Origin: Diphasiastrum complanatum
Taxonomy: Eukaryota; Streptophyta; Lycopodiopsida; Lycopodiales; Lycopodiaceae
Reading direction: 5' to 3'
Length of the DNA: 64,000 nt
Assembly: GCA_029204225.1 (NCBI GenBank)
Contig: CM055111.1
Coordinates: 44,927,815 to 44,991,814 of the forward strand
Both the position numbers and the translations under genes were made by a program. Below, in pieces: positions 34,770-44,479 of this stretch; within the stretch, counting starts at the first letter, position 1, and the number at the start of each line of letters is the position of its first letter. The notes beneath the pieces were generated by a model that worked only from the letters and a program-made list of their open reading frames with translations, was not told the DNA's origin and ran no database searches.

Positions 34770-35515
34770 TCCCATAGTTGCAGCGAATCGCGATTCGCTG
34801 TCAGAATCATTGTAATAAAAAAAAAAACAGTATATTCTGATTTTTGGGCCTCCTCGTGGCCAAAATTGCGCTACTTGAAGAGGAGGCAAAAAAAATTTTG
34901 TGAGCTATTCAATCCGCAGCAGCAGGGCCTGGTTCAGAGCCACGAGCATCAGATGAGCATGTTGGATCAGTGGCAGCGGGTCCTTCTAGTCCCTCCTCTT
35001 CTGCGACAGCAAATGCACCACATGCTTCAATAGGTCCTGCCAGAGAGAGTAACATCCCTTCAGGACGATCAGACACACCCACAGATCAGCCATCCATTGG
35101 GCATGCTAGACCCAGCCATTCCTGCACGTAGGCCTAGAGGGAGAGGAGACCTAGACGTCCTGGGAGGGGGGGCTGAGTTCACTTTTTGTAGACAGGAGTG
35201 GAGCATCACAGGCAGTCGTTGGCCAGGCAGCCACCTGACACACAGACACACGGGAGTAGACACAGGGGTGGGGGCAGCCAGATGGGGGCCAGAGGAGGGG
35301 AGAGAAGCAGAGGTAGAGGTAGAGGTAGAGGTAGAGGCAGGGGGAGGGGGAGGATCCAGAGCCAGGGCATGCAGCAGAGAGCCAGAGCATGCAATAGAGC
35401 CAGGACCACACCACGACGTATGGTTCCCTCCGGTTCCGATTCATCTGCAGACCCTTGGGATCAGCACTGACTCGGAGGATTCTGATTACAATGACTCCGA
35501 CGAGTCTTAGTTGTA
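34770..35515 (+). mobile_element. DNA-transposon-like element with Arg-Gly-rich C-terminal coding (unclassified)
   Basis: Begins CCATAGTTGCAGCGAATCGC with the same 18-bp palindrome as 33,073, an A-run and GGGCCTCCTCGTGG. Downstream plus-strand frames encode Ser/Gln/Ala-rich sequence, a GRGRGRGRGRGR run (35,310-35,350) and, in another frame, an acidic end TDSEDSDYNDSDES with a stop at about 35,510. Such RG and acidic tails occur at the C-terminus of some plant hAT-like transposases, but no catalytic or dimerisation domain is seen; it may be a non-autonomous deletion derivative. Confidence 0.4.
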
Positions 35516-35672
35516 TAGTTTTCATTACGTTCATGGAACATCATTGCACCCCATTTTGGTGCCATGTGGTCCGATATTATATATTATGATGATCCTATTC
35601 ACAGCAGTGTCATGATTCAGTACCGTTCGTTGTGGTTTTAGTTCGGTAACTTCGGTTTTATGGTTTATGGTT

Positions 35673-35712
<40 letters not shown>

Positions 35713-35984
35713 ACAAGAAGAAGAAAATATATTAATGTCTGTTGGGTGCCCAAGGGCACATAAGACAAAAAAAAAGTACATATATCGTAGGAGCACTGTC
35801 CATGTCGGACAATAAAAAATCTCACTAGTCTAAGTGAAACAAAATAGAGCTCTCTCTAGCTAGTCAAAAGACAAAAGGAAGTACAGAATCATAAGAAAAC
35901 ATGTAAGAGCTTAACCTCCAGCTCTGAAGAGGGCATAGGTGCTAGAGCTTAACCACCTGCTCTGCTGAGGAAAGTAATATAATA

Positions 35985-36601
35985 TTAGTCTCGAAAAAAA
36001 CGTCTGATACTCATAGAAGCTGTGGTCCGTGTCTTGTGTAGAGGAGCTCTGGTGACTCGGGTAGATCCGGTAGGTGGCTGAGCACATTGGGACTTCGCCC
36101 TCACCGGTATGACTGCCTCATCATCTGACAGGTCATCTCGCTCACGCTTCTGGAAGAAGCTAGTGATAAGAGGCTGGCCGTAATCAATAGTACCCTCAGA
36201 AGGCATCAAAGAGGCTCTCAACATAAGCATCTCTCGAAGTAGAAGGCCAACACATCTAGGATCATGATACTCCAAAAAGGTACTGAGTGTGATGGGGGTG
36301 TCCCGATACAAACAGTGATAGCAACCACGTATCGCAAAGTATATAGGGCATGTGAAGACAAAGTGGAACTCATCCTCCACTACTCCCAATGTGCATACCT
36401 AACAAACCTGATGCTCCCTCGAAATGCCTGAATATCTACCCGTCTCGATAGCCAGCTGGTGAGAAGAGACCCGTAATTGTCCCAACCTATATCGGAGCCC
36501 AAAGAAAAGCCGAAGTGAGAGATATAAAGGTCTGATAGGAAGCCCCAGACTGTCTCTGCATATGATATGTGTGCCATAAAAGGTAAGCTTGACCCTGCCA
36601 T
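35985..36601 (-). CDS. LINE ORF2 C-terminal zinc-binding region and tail
   Basis: Two overlapping frames continue the RT: one with SSLPFMAHISYAETVWGFLS, the other starting at GVVEDEFHFVFTCPIYFAIR, then YHCLYRDTPITL and EYHDPRCVGLLLREML. The C...H-x4-C pattern at ...CTLGVVEDEFHFVFTC corresponds to the zf-RVT-like C-terminus of plant LINEs. The last 60 residues are acidic, then Arg/Thr-rich. One frameshift at about 36,385 separates the frames. Confidence 0.7.
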
Positions 36602-36638
36602 GGTCAGGACGATCTCATGCTATGTGACAATATCTACG

Positions 36639-37505
36639 CTATAGTTGTTGTCTGATATATGCACGAGTCCCCTGTGGGAGATCCAACGTCGAGAAGCCCC
36701 ATGAATGGAAGAAAGTAACCACATCACCATACCATGAGGATCGAGCCTGTTGTCCAGGTATATCCCGAGAAGATGTAAGCGCAGCCATCGAGTATCTGTG
36801 AGTATCCAAGCTCTCAAGCCGGTGAAGAAAGGTAACAAGCTGAAACAAAGCCTCTACTATCATGGGAAGTGAGGCGAACTCCGCTAAAAGAATCTCATGA
36901 GGAACTGATGGCTTCGCGCGAATCATCCGTCCTAACATGGTGGTCTGTAAGCGAGTGATGTCTCTCCAAGTACCCTGAGATAACCCTGGACACCAAACCT
37001 CCGCTGAGTGCATAGCCACTGGTGAGACCACTGTAGAAAAAAGGTGATCTCTAGAAGTAGGATCATGGATATGGCAGGTAGTACATATTCTCTCCATATG
37101 TACCAAGGCAACATGCCCCTTACGCAGGTGAGATAGAGCAGTAGGGCGAAAAATGAGGAGGGGACCGGTGAATAGTACACCAAGGTAAGTGTATGCAATA
37201 ACAATCTCTAGCGGCTGTCCATCATAATAAAATGTGTCATCTCTCATATGTTGCCGATTAGTGTTAAACACCATTACCTTGGTCTTAGCGATATTCACCG
37301 TCAGGCCCCAAGCTAAGCAAAAACCATATAGAGCATCCAGGTGTCGCTGTAATCCAGAGGCTGTAGAGGATAGTAAGGCCACATCATCCGCGTATAGCAG
37401 GATAGGAATAATAACATCAGCAAGCGGAGAGCCATCACCACCCTCCTCTTTGATGATCCACTCAAGATCATCAATGTATAGAGCAAAAGGAAGACCAGCA
37501 ATCAT
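36639..37505 (-). CDS. LINE reverse transcriptase C-terminal half (5'-truncated)
   Basis: A 288-residue open frame. It contains LPFALYIDDLEW, the catalytic ILLYADDVALLS (YADD, about residues 38-41), GLTVNIAKTKVMVF and TYLGVLFTG, in the order of non-LTR RT motifs; these enzymes prime cDNA from nicked target DNA. The remainder is the thumb/connection with HxxC elements (ERICTTCHIHDPTSRDH). Because the element is 5'-truncated the first Met is accidental. This is the best-preserved ORF of the LINE family here. Confidence 0.85.
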   Translation of the reverse strand: MIAGLPFALYIDDLEWIIKEEGGDGSPLADVIIPILLYADDVALLSSTASGLQRHLDALYGFCLAWGLTVNIAKTKVMVFNTNRQHMRDDTFYYDGQPLEIVIAYTYLGVLFTGPLLIFRPTALSHLRKGHVALVHMERICTTCHIHDPTSRDHLFSTVVSPVAMHSAEVWCPGLSQGTWRDITRLQTTMLGRMIRAKPSVPHEILLAEFASLPMIVEALFQLVTFLHRLESLDTHRYSMAALTSSRDIPGQQARSSWYGDVVTFFHSWGFSTLDLPQGTRAYIRQQL

Positions 37506-37514
37506 CTACATATT

Positions 37515-38280
37515 AGACTTCCACTCTTTTCCCCCCTTCCAAAAATGGTTCAGGTTAACAAAACCCCAAATTTGTACTAGGAAAAACTTTAATTTGGTAT
37601 CGCTAACTTTAGCACTAACACCCTAACAGTTTTGATATGTTCATTAAGTGTCGCACTTAATCCCTAGCAAATCCCCCTATAGACCAGCATAGAACTGTTC
37701 TACTGAATTTACATTATTCTTGGTCCTTATTGATCCCCAGAACAAGAAATGCTCCTTAATTGACAGATTCACAAAATCTTCAACTAAAAGTAAAGGGTAC
37801 AGTGATCTTAACAATCGACTGATTTCAACTCAGTAAGATCATTCACTTTATAAGTCATTTCTGTTTGATCAATAACCAAAGAATTGGAACAAATCGAAAA
37901 CGTCCATGGTTTCTTCAAATTTTACGTAAACTGGGATTTTCATGTTCCATTCAATATGGACCTAAACTGTGAAAATCGACCAAACATCGACTTGACGGTT
38001 TCACAATTACCATCTCATATTAGAAGGATTCTAAAACATCCAGCATGCATCCTACATGACATGCAATGATTTCAAAAAAAATCAATTTTTACATAAATTG
38101 CCAAGAAACTGGGAAATTAGCACTGGGATTCACAAAATCAGTTCGAAATGGACCAACTGTGAAAATCGATTAAAATGATCGATTTATCAAATTCACAGGC
38201 ATTGTCACATATCAAATTCGACATGCACTGATTTTTTCGAAAAAACGAAAAATTCCTGTAATTAGCCTAGCCACTAGGAA
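37515..38280. other. No recognisable element
   Basis: AT-rich spacer between LINE copy 5 and gypsy A copy 3. Repeated near-palindromic phrases of the type GAAAATCGAC...TTCACA are visible but no coding potential. Confidence 0.5.
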
Positions 38281-38281
38281 A

Positions 38282-39139
38282 TCTGCTCACTCGGGGTAGG
38301 TGAATGTGCCATAATGGTAGTGGGAGGAATAATACGAAAACTTGAGGGAGCGGACCCTTGTCGTCACCCCAAATTAGTCTATTAGAACCAATATTATCAC
38401 AACTAAGAAAGGCCAGCAATCAACAGATGGAAAAAGTGAAGATGAAGGCTATAAAAACACGCTGGACAGCCATGAGGGATATGTCAAATTGGAATGTCAA
38501 ACGGAGTCGGAATTCCGTGAAATGTGGTTGAGGATGGGCGCTGGAAAGCCTTTTGATAAACTGTGAAAGAGGCTGGAAACGGAAAAAATAATAGGCGAAA
38601 GTGACAAGTCGGAAGGGCTGGGGCAGAGATGAACAGGCTGAAGGATTTTGGCAATTTGGAATAGCAAACGATGACGGAATTGGGTGATTTTTGGATGAGG
38701 ATGGGTGCTGGACAGGCTGGGAAATAATTATGGAAGATGACTGCAAACTGGGAAAATGTTGGATGAAAGTGACAGGTTAGAAGGCAGGGACAGTGATGGA
38801 AAGGAAGGAGGAGGAGTGCTGGGCAGCAAGGAAGAGAGGGAGCAAAGCAGGGGGAGCGTTGGGCAGGAAGGAGTATAAGGGGTAATGATGGAGCAGGGCT
38901 GTCAAGGCAACAATGGAGCTGTAGGAGCAGTGATGGAGGAGCAGGGCAAGGCAGGGAAAGAAATTTTTTTTTCCAAGATTATGCTCAGGAAAGTGCTCTG
39001 ATACCAAGTTACGAATAGAGCCACAGCTGATCTAGAGCTAAGCTGTGAAAGCATCACATAAGCAAGACTTAAGCTATGAAAGCTCCACATAAGCAAGACT
39101 TAACCCTAGAAAGCAGGAAAGAGAGAGATTAAGGAGACT
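38282..39139 (-). mobile_element. Gypsy family A copy 3: gag start, leader, PBS and partial 5' LTR
   Basis: CTCACTCGGGGTAGGTGAAT and GTGCCATAATG match the gag start region of copy 1 (25,560-25,590). GCTCTGATACCA at 38995-39006 is the PBS on the minus strand (tRNA-iMet), one base from the LTR end (GTTACGAATAG at 39008 onward). The LTR is cut at about 39,139, where a copia fragment begins. An internal duplication (CATAAGCAAGACTTAA twice) lies in the LTR. Confidence 0.78.
38995..39006 (-). promoter_or_regulatory. Primer binding site of gypsy A copy 3
   Basis: TGGTATCAGAGC on the minus strand, complementary to the 3' end of initiator tRNA-Met, one base after the LTR end. It fixes the LTR border of family A. 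Confidence 0.85.
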
Positions 39140-40411
39140 ACCTGTATCAAGTTATGTAATGACTTTTGTGAACCATGTGCACTTGGGAAACAACAAAGAA
39201 AGAAGTTTAATAAGAATGAAGCTATCAGGTCAAAGCAAGTGCTTGAGATTGTACACTTAGATTTTCTGTGGACCTATGCAAACTAGATTTGCTGGGGGGG
39301 GGGCGCTTCCTACTTCATGACCTTCATTGATGGCTTTTCATGAAAGGTATGGATTTATTTTTTGAAGAAAAAAGTTGAGGCAATCAAGTACTTCAAAATT
39401 TTGAAGGGTTTGGTTGAAACTCAAATAGGCAAGAAGATAAAGGAGCTTAGATCTAACAAAGGTGGTGAGTACATATCAAAAGAGTTCATTGATCTATGTA
39501 ACTCAAGTGGAATCAATCGTCAGTTTGCTATTTTAGATACTCCTCAGCAAAATGGTGTTGCTGAAAGGAAGAACAGGTCCATAGTTGAGTGTGCACACAA
39601 CATGCTAAAGGCTAAGGCAATGCCAAACTCTTTTTGGGCTGAAGTTGTTATACTGTTGTTTCTTGTTGAACAGGAGCCCCACGAAAGTGGTGGAGGGAAT
39701 TACACCCGAAGAGGCATATAGTGGCCATAAGCCAACCTTCAAAGGTGGGACTACTTCAGTTATTTGAATGTACCGCCTATGCACACACATCCAAGGATGA
39801 CAAGAAGAAGCTAAATGCAAAATCTGTCAGGTACATATTCTTGGGTTATAGTGAGGAAGCAAAGGCGTACATATTGTACGATCTTGAGACCAAAAAGAAG
39901 ATCCTGAGTAGAGATGTTGCCTCTGATGAAGACCATGCACCTCAGTTGGAGGAGCATGACAATAGTAAGAGTGAATATCCCCTATTTTTTATTCTAGTGA
40001 GCAGATCTCAAAGGAGCCCACCAACAACAAGAGCAAGTGCATGTTGAACAAACGGAGGCAGAAAGGGCAAAGAGGGCTAGAGAGACACCTAGGGATACAT
40101 GGTCACCATTAGCTTCACCACCCCCTTCCAAAAACTTATCAAGGTGGTATTGGCAAACATTGAAAGGAGGGATGATGGAGAAAGGTGAATGTAGCAGGGA
40201 AGGTGCTAGGAGATCTTACAGGAAGCCCATGTAGCGAGAGAGTCAGGAGACCATCTTCGCACTTATGTCATCTATCTTAGAGTCACATGAACTACAGTCA
40301 TTCTATGAAGCCGAGAAGGTGAATGTATGGCGAAATGCCATGCAAGAGGAGTATTACTCCATCATGGAGAATGACACATGGGAGCTTGTGGACTTACCTG
40401 ATGGGAAGTAG
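39140..40411 (+). mobile_element. Ty1/copia fragment: integrase to start of RT
   Basis: Plus-strand frames give CEPCALGKQQRKKF-like zinc-region sequence, EIVHLDF, KKIKELRSNKGGEYISKEF, NGVAERKNRSIVECAHNM and KAMPNSFWAEVV (integrase), then FLGYSEEAKAYILYD and VNVWRNAMQEEYYSIMENDT before WELVDLPDG, the beginning of RT. In the integrase core the second catalytic Asp position reads Asn (RSNKGGEY instead of RSDxGGEY). Truncated at 40,411; frameshifts and a G10 run at about 39,293. Confidence 0.85.
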
Positions 40412-40414
40412 CGA

Positions 40415-41004
40415 ATAGATTTTTACTAAGCCACTTAGTAGAGAAGTTTGAAAAGTTTAGAAAGTCTTTAGGTGTGACTACAATAGCCATTAAGTGGGGA
40501 TGTTGAAATACAATAAGCTGGCTTTGAAAATTTTGAAATTTTGAAATTTCCAAATTCCACCAAATTCAAACCTCTAAATACTCTACAATAGTTCTCTTCT
40601 CAAAACCAAATTGATAGCCTGCTTAATCAACCGTAGTGGTTCTTCAAATTCTCTTAGATTACCGTAGAAATGCTTTCAATCTCTCTCTCGGATACATGTA
40701 GAGGGTTGATCCTGCAATTTCTCGCTAGCAATCTGACAAGCTATCATTCACCAAAATCATATAGATAGAAGGAGATTAGCACACATCACCCAAGCAACAC
40801 TTCGAAATTGTATATAATTGAAAGAGAAGACAATATATTGTTGCATGGTAAAACGTGTGAAAAATAGTAAAAGCTATCTATGTTGAGTTAGGGGGTATAT
40901 TGACTTTTTTGTCTCAATCCAAATGTCAGTAGGTGATTAGGCAATTTTGGCATTAGAGGCAACTCGAGCAAGTACACATGCTAGATGATGATTAAGTAAG
41001 TTAG
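40415..41004. other. No recognisable element
   Basis: AT-rich stretch between the copia truncation point and the gypsy B 3' LTR. Confidence 0.5.
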
Positions 41005-41660
41005 TGTCGCGCACAGCTCACAAACCCTAAGTAACTACACAAAATTACCCAACAAATCCGTGACTTTATTTATCTCAAGCAAATGTACATAGATCAACAA
41101 GCAAACATGAGAGCTCTGCTGCCAGTCTCCTCCCAACCATAGCTGCATAGGAATACCATAATGAGGAATGCCTGACAAGGCTCACACTATATCCCCTCAA
41201 GTCCCCCTTAACCCTGACACATCCTAATGTCGACACATGGCAAACTCCATGCACAGCCAAGACTTGCCACTTGGCAGTACCCTGACACATAGGCAAGCTA
41301 GTAGGTGGACAGTCTGACGCGTGTCACTCATGCATTGGACCAAGTGTCCCATATGACACGTCCTGTTGACCCGTCCATTGACCGTCCGACAAGTATCACT
41401 CATGCACTGGACCAAGTGTCCCAGTGAGCATATGACACGTGCCACGTTGACCGGTCAACCCTTCCTACTTTTTAGGAGGTCAGTCCAACAGACTCTCATG
41501 AGACCTAGTACCCCCTTGGCCATCTCGGATTTAGTCATTATAACAGATATTTACATTGCAATTTACAATTGTCTCCACAGGCCGGTGACTTAGCCATTTA
41601 CAATTTAATAATTACAATTCACCAATTCCATTGGGCAAGGGATTCAAAGTACATGTGACA
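41005..41660 (-). repeat. 3' LTR of gypsy family B copy 1 (656 bp)
   Basis: TG...CA bounded on the minus strand and immediately preceded by the polypurine tract. It aligns along its length with 12998-13637 (opposite strand) and in part with 26651-27095 and 48965-49482. It includes duplicated 'CATGCACTGGACCAAGTGTC'-type segments and an ACACGTG element at 41433-41444. Confidence 0.85.
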
Positions 41661-41675
41661 TCCCTTCCCTCCTCA
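41661..41675 (-). promoter_or_regulatory. Polypurine tract of gypsy B copy 1
   Basis: TGAGGAGGGAAGGGA on the minus strand immediately before the LTR start TGTCACATG; primes plus-strand cDNA synthesis. Confidence 0.8.
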
Positions 41676-42020
41676 GATGACATCGTCCTCGATGGCAAAG
41701 TCTGGATTCTGTGCATGCAACCCATGCGCGGTCTCCCAGGTAGCATCACTTAGAGGTCGTCCATGCCATGCAACCAAGTAGTCACGGAGCAAACGATTCC
41801 GCAACCGTCTATGCCTCCGGTCCAATACTCTCGCTGGTCCATGCATCACCTCCCCATGCTCCTGAAACAATACAAGGCCATCAGCCAACAAGTTATCATC
41901 GTCATGTAAAACCTTCTTTAAGCGTGAAACATGAAAAACAGGATGAACCTTACAACCAACAGGCAAATCCAATTCATAAGCAATGCTATTAGTCTTTTTT
42001 AAATTTTCCAAGGTCCACAG
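41673..42020 (-). CDS. Gypsy B integrase C-terminus and chromodomain
   Basis: 112-residue frame. SIAYELDLPVGCKVHPVFHV and SRLKK form the end of the integrase C-terminal module; ARVLDRRHRRLRNRLLRDYL, VAWHGRPLSDATWE is a chromodomain with the aromatic/acidic pattern of group-type chromoviruses. It ends 13 bp before the LTR, overlapping the polypurine tract. In chromoviruses this domain directs integration to marked chromatin. Confidence 0.85.
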   Translation of the reverse strand: MWTLENLKKTNSIAYELDLPVGCKVHPVFHVSRLKKVLHDDDNLLADGLVLFQEHGEVMHGPARVLDRRHRRLRNRLLRDYLVAWHGRPLSDATWETAHGLHAQNPDFAIEDDVI

Positions 42021-42063
42021 TATCTAGGTGACAACTCATAACACTTCCCTGTCTTCAAGGTTT

Positions 42064-43060
42064 TTAAGTCCTTTGGAATCCTGAGAAATACCATATCTCC
42101 TTCCTCGAACTCTCTTGGCGTACAATCCAGATCAGCATATGTCTTGGCCGATCCATCGCCGCTTTTACATTTTCCTTTGCTAACTCCAACATCTGTTGCA
42201 TGTGTGTTAGGAATTCCATAGCACTAGGTGTCTTATGAGGCATACCTATAGTAAATGGACTGGCTGGTCTAAAACCATAATTTAGCTCGAAAGGACTCAT
42301 CTTTGTAGATGCATTCTTTTTATCATTATACGCAAACTCCAACAATGGTAGGTAACGTTCCCATTGCGTTTGCCTTTCACTCACATACGCCCTAAGCATG
42401 TCTTCCAAGGTTGGGTTAACTCTCTCAGTCTGCCCATCTGTTTCAGGATGATCAGAACTACTCATTCCCAACTGCACCTCTAACTTCTCAAATACTGCAG
42501 TCCAAAAATTGCCAGTAAAACGAGAATCCCTGTCAAGCACAATGGATCTAGGTAATCCATGAAGTCTGAATACATGCTGTATAAACAAATCAGCCGTACC
42601 AGGTGCATCAATCTTATTACTAGTTGGGATAAAATGAGCCATTTTTGTGAGTCTGTCAACCACAACTAGGATAGCATTATGTTGCTGCTGCGTATGCGGT
42701 AAACATGTAATAAAGTCCATGGAAATACTCTCCCATCTCCCTTCTGGTATAGGTAACGGGCGCAATAATCCAAGCACTTTAATCCTTTCAGCCTTATTAA
42801 CTTGACACTTAAAACAATGTGTCACAAGATGATTTACTTCTTTCTTAAGTCTAGACCACCAAAAGTTACGTCGTATCAACTCATAGGTCCTATCCACACC
42901 AGGATGACCAGCACTAGGGCTATCGTGACAGAGATGCAAGATCCTCTTTTGCAGCACCTCACAAGCTGGAATAAGAGCCTTGCCATTTCTCATCACTATT
43001 CCATCTTCTATGGAATACTTAAGATAAGTGCGAACCAAGGTAGAAGAGCTCTCCTCTTAA
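42064..43060 (-). CDS. Gypsy B integrase
   Basis: Frame of 324 residues. It has the zinc-binding HHCC module (H...DSPSAGHPGVDRTYELI...CFKCQ, about residues 33-80) and the DDE core: SMDFITCLP, RSIVLDRDSRFTGNFW and DHPETDGQTERVN. Asp, Asp and Glu are all present. The frame is lost after about residue 300 and joins the chromodomain frame through a frameshift near 42,060. Family role: inserts cDNA into the host genome. Confidence 0.9.
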
Positions 43061-43202
43061 GACTCTGCATGGCCATGACTCACCTCCTATTCCACTTTCT
43101 TACAGTGAGGATCTTCCTGCTGAGCCTTTCTTATCTCAGACAGTAAGTCATTTTCAATGACTACAAATGACATCTGATACACTACACGAGATAGTGCATC
43201 TG

Positions 43203-44450
43203 TCACACGATTCTCGGCACCTTGTACCGAATCTCCATTAGAAATTCCTGCATGAGCTCAGACCATCTGGCTTGCCGGCCTCTAAGGTCTGGCTGCTTAC
43301 AAAAGTATCTCAAGGTATCATGATCAGTGAATACCTCAAATTTCGATCCATACAGATAATGCCTCCATGCTTTTAATGCATGAACTATGGCATACAACTC
43401 CTTTTCATGAGTTGGATAATTTTTCTGAGCAGGGTTGAGCTTCTTGCTCTCAAAGGCCACAGGCCTACCCTCTTGCATCAAAACAGCTCCCACAACAATG
43501 TCACTCGCATCCATATCTACAACATAGGGCTTTTGAGGGTCTACAATCTTTAGAGTGACGCACTCAGCAATAGCTTGCTTCAACTGATCAAAGCTTGCTT
43601 GCTGCAGTTCAGTCCACTCACCAAATCTATTCTTTTGGGTCAAATCAGTCAAAGGTGCTACAATATAGGAGTATTTCTTAACATATTTTCTATAGAATAC
43701 TGCCAATCCAAGAAAAGAACGGAGTGTTGTCAAATCAGCTGGCACAGGCCATGCAACGATCGCAGCAACCTTCTTAGGATCTGGCCTTACTCCATCAGCA
43801 GACACTACATGACCAAGATACTCGATCTCTTTTTTAAACAATTCACTTTTTTTACTATTGGCAAACAAAGTGTTCTCCCTCAAAGTAGACAACAGAGTTC
43901 TAAGGTGAGCCATATGCTTGTTGACCTCACCTGCACTATAAGTCAGAATGTCATCAACAAAGTTTACGACAAACTTACCCATATACGGTCTGAGCACATC
44001 ATTCATCATCATCATGAATGTAGCTGGGGCATTAGTCAATCCAAATGGCATCACAAGATACTCATAGTGACCGAACCGAGTTCTGAAGGCAGTCTTGTGT
44101 ACATCTTCTTCATGATCTCTAACCTTATGGTATCCACTCTTTAGGTCTATTTTACTGAACACAGTGGCACCTGACAAGGCATCAAGAAAATCATCTATAC
44201 GTGGCATAGGATATCGATGTTTAACTGTTATCTTGTTCAAACCTCGATAATCCACACACATACGCCATGATCCATCCTTCTATTTTACAAGAATGATCGG
44301 AGAGGCAAAAGGGGAATAACTAGGTCGTATCTGCCCCTTGGCCAGATAATCATCGACCATCCGTCTCACTTCCTCTTCCTCCTTAAGACTCATTCAGTAA
44401 GGACGTCTAATAATCATATGAGGGACCACACCTATAATTGGACATAGGAG
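43203..44450 (-). CDS. Gypsy B reverse transcriptase and RNase H (5'-truncated)
   Basis: Upstream of the open frame, GQIRPSYSPFASPIILV then a stop and KDGSWRMCVDYRGLN continue the RT start. The 352-residue frame (from 44,261) has KIDLKSGYHKVR, MPFGLTNAPATF and the catalytic NFVDDILTYS (FVDD, residues 101-104), EYLGHVVSADGVRPDPKKV, then RNase H with [36 protein letters not shown] and FEVFTDHDTLRYF. Catalytic residues appear intact. Confidence 0.9.
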
Positions 44451-44479
44451 CACATGCATAGTGAATGACTGCTTTAATG

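Larger units (their letters stand above)
35674..37510 (-). mobile_element. LINE family copy 5, longest copy (RT, C-terminal domain, 3' hairpin, TC tail)
   Basis: Non-LTR retrotransposon, 5'-truncated at about 37,510. The minus strand encodes the RT palm end, the C-terminal zinc-binding region, an acidic and a basic tail. The 3' UTR has the hairpin GTGCCCAAGGGCAC at 35746-35759 (plus-strand reading) and ends in TTCTTCTTC and (TC)n at 35674-35709. It lies about 3 kb upstream of the kinesin start, in the same orientation. Confidence 0.85.
41005..44470 (-). mobile_element. Ty3/gypsy chromovirus, family B copy 1 (best preserved; 5' half absent)
   Basis: Minus strand order from 44,470: RT, RNase H, integrase, chromodomain, polypurine tract (TGAGGAGGGAAGGGA, 41661-41675), 3' LTR 41005-41660 (TGTCACATGTACTTTG ... 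GCGACA). gag, protease and the 5' LTR are missing: homology stops at about 44,470. Only a few frameshifts separate the ORFs, so it is relatively young. Confidence 0.9.

Noticed and set aside
35198-35470. Overlapping ORFs with GRGRGR or LPLPLP runs as separate genes
   Set aside because: They are alternative frames of one GAGGTA repeat in a decayed transposon tail; no start context or domain supports independent genes.
39293-39303. Run of ten G within the copia integrase as a real frame-determining site
   Set aside because: Homopolymer runs are error-prone, so no biological meaning is assigned; the copy is broken elsewhere anyway.
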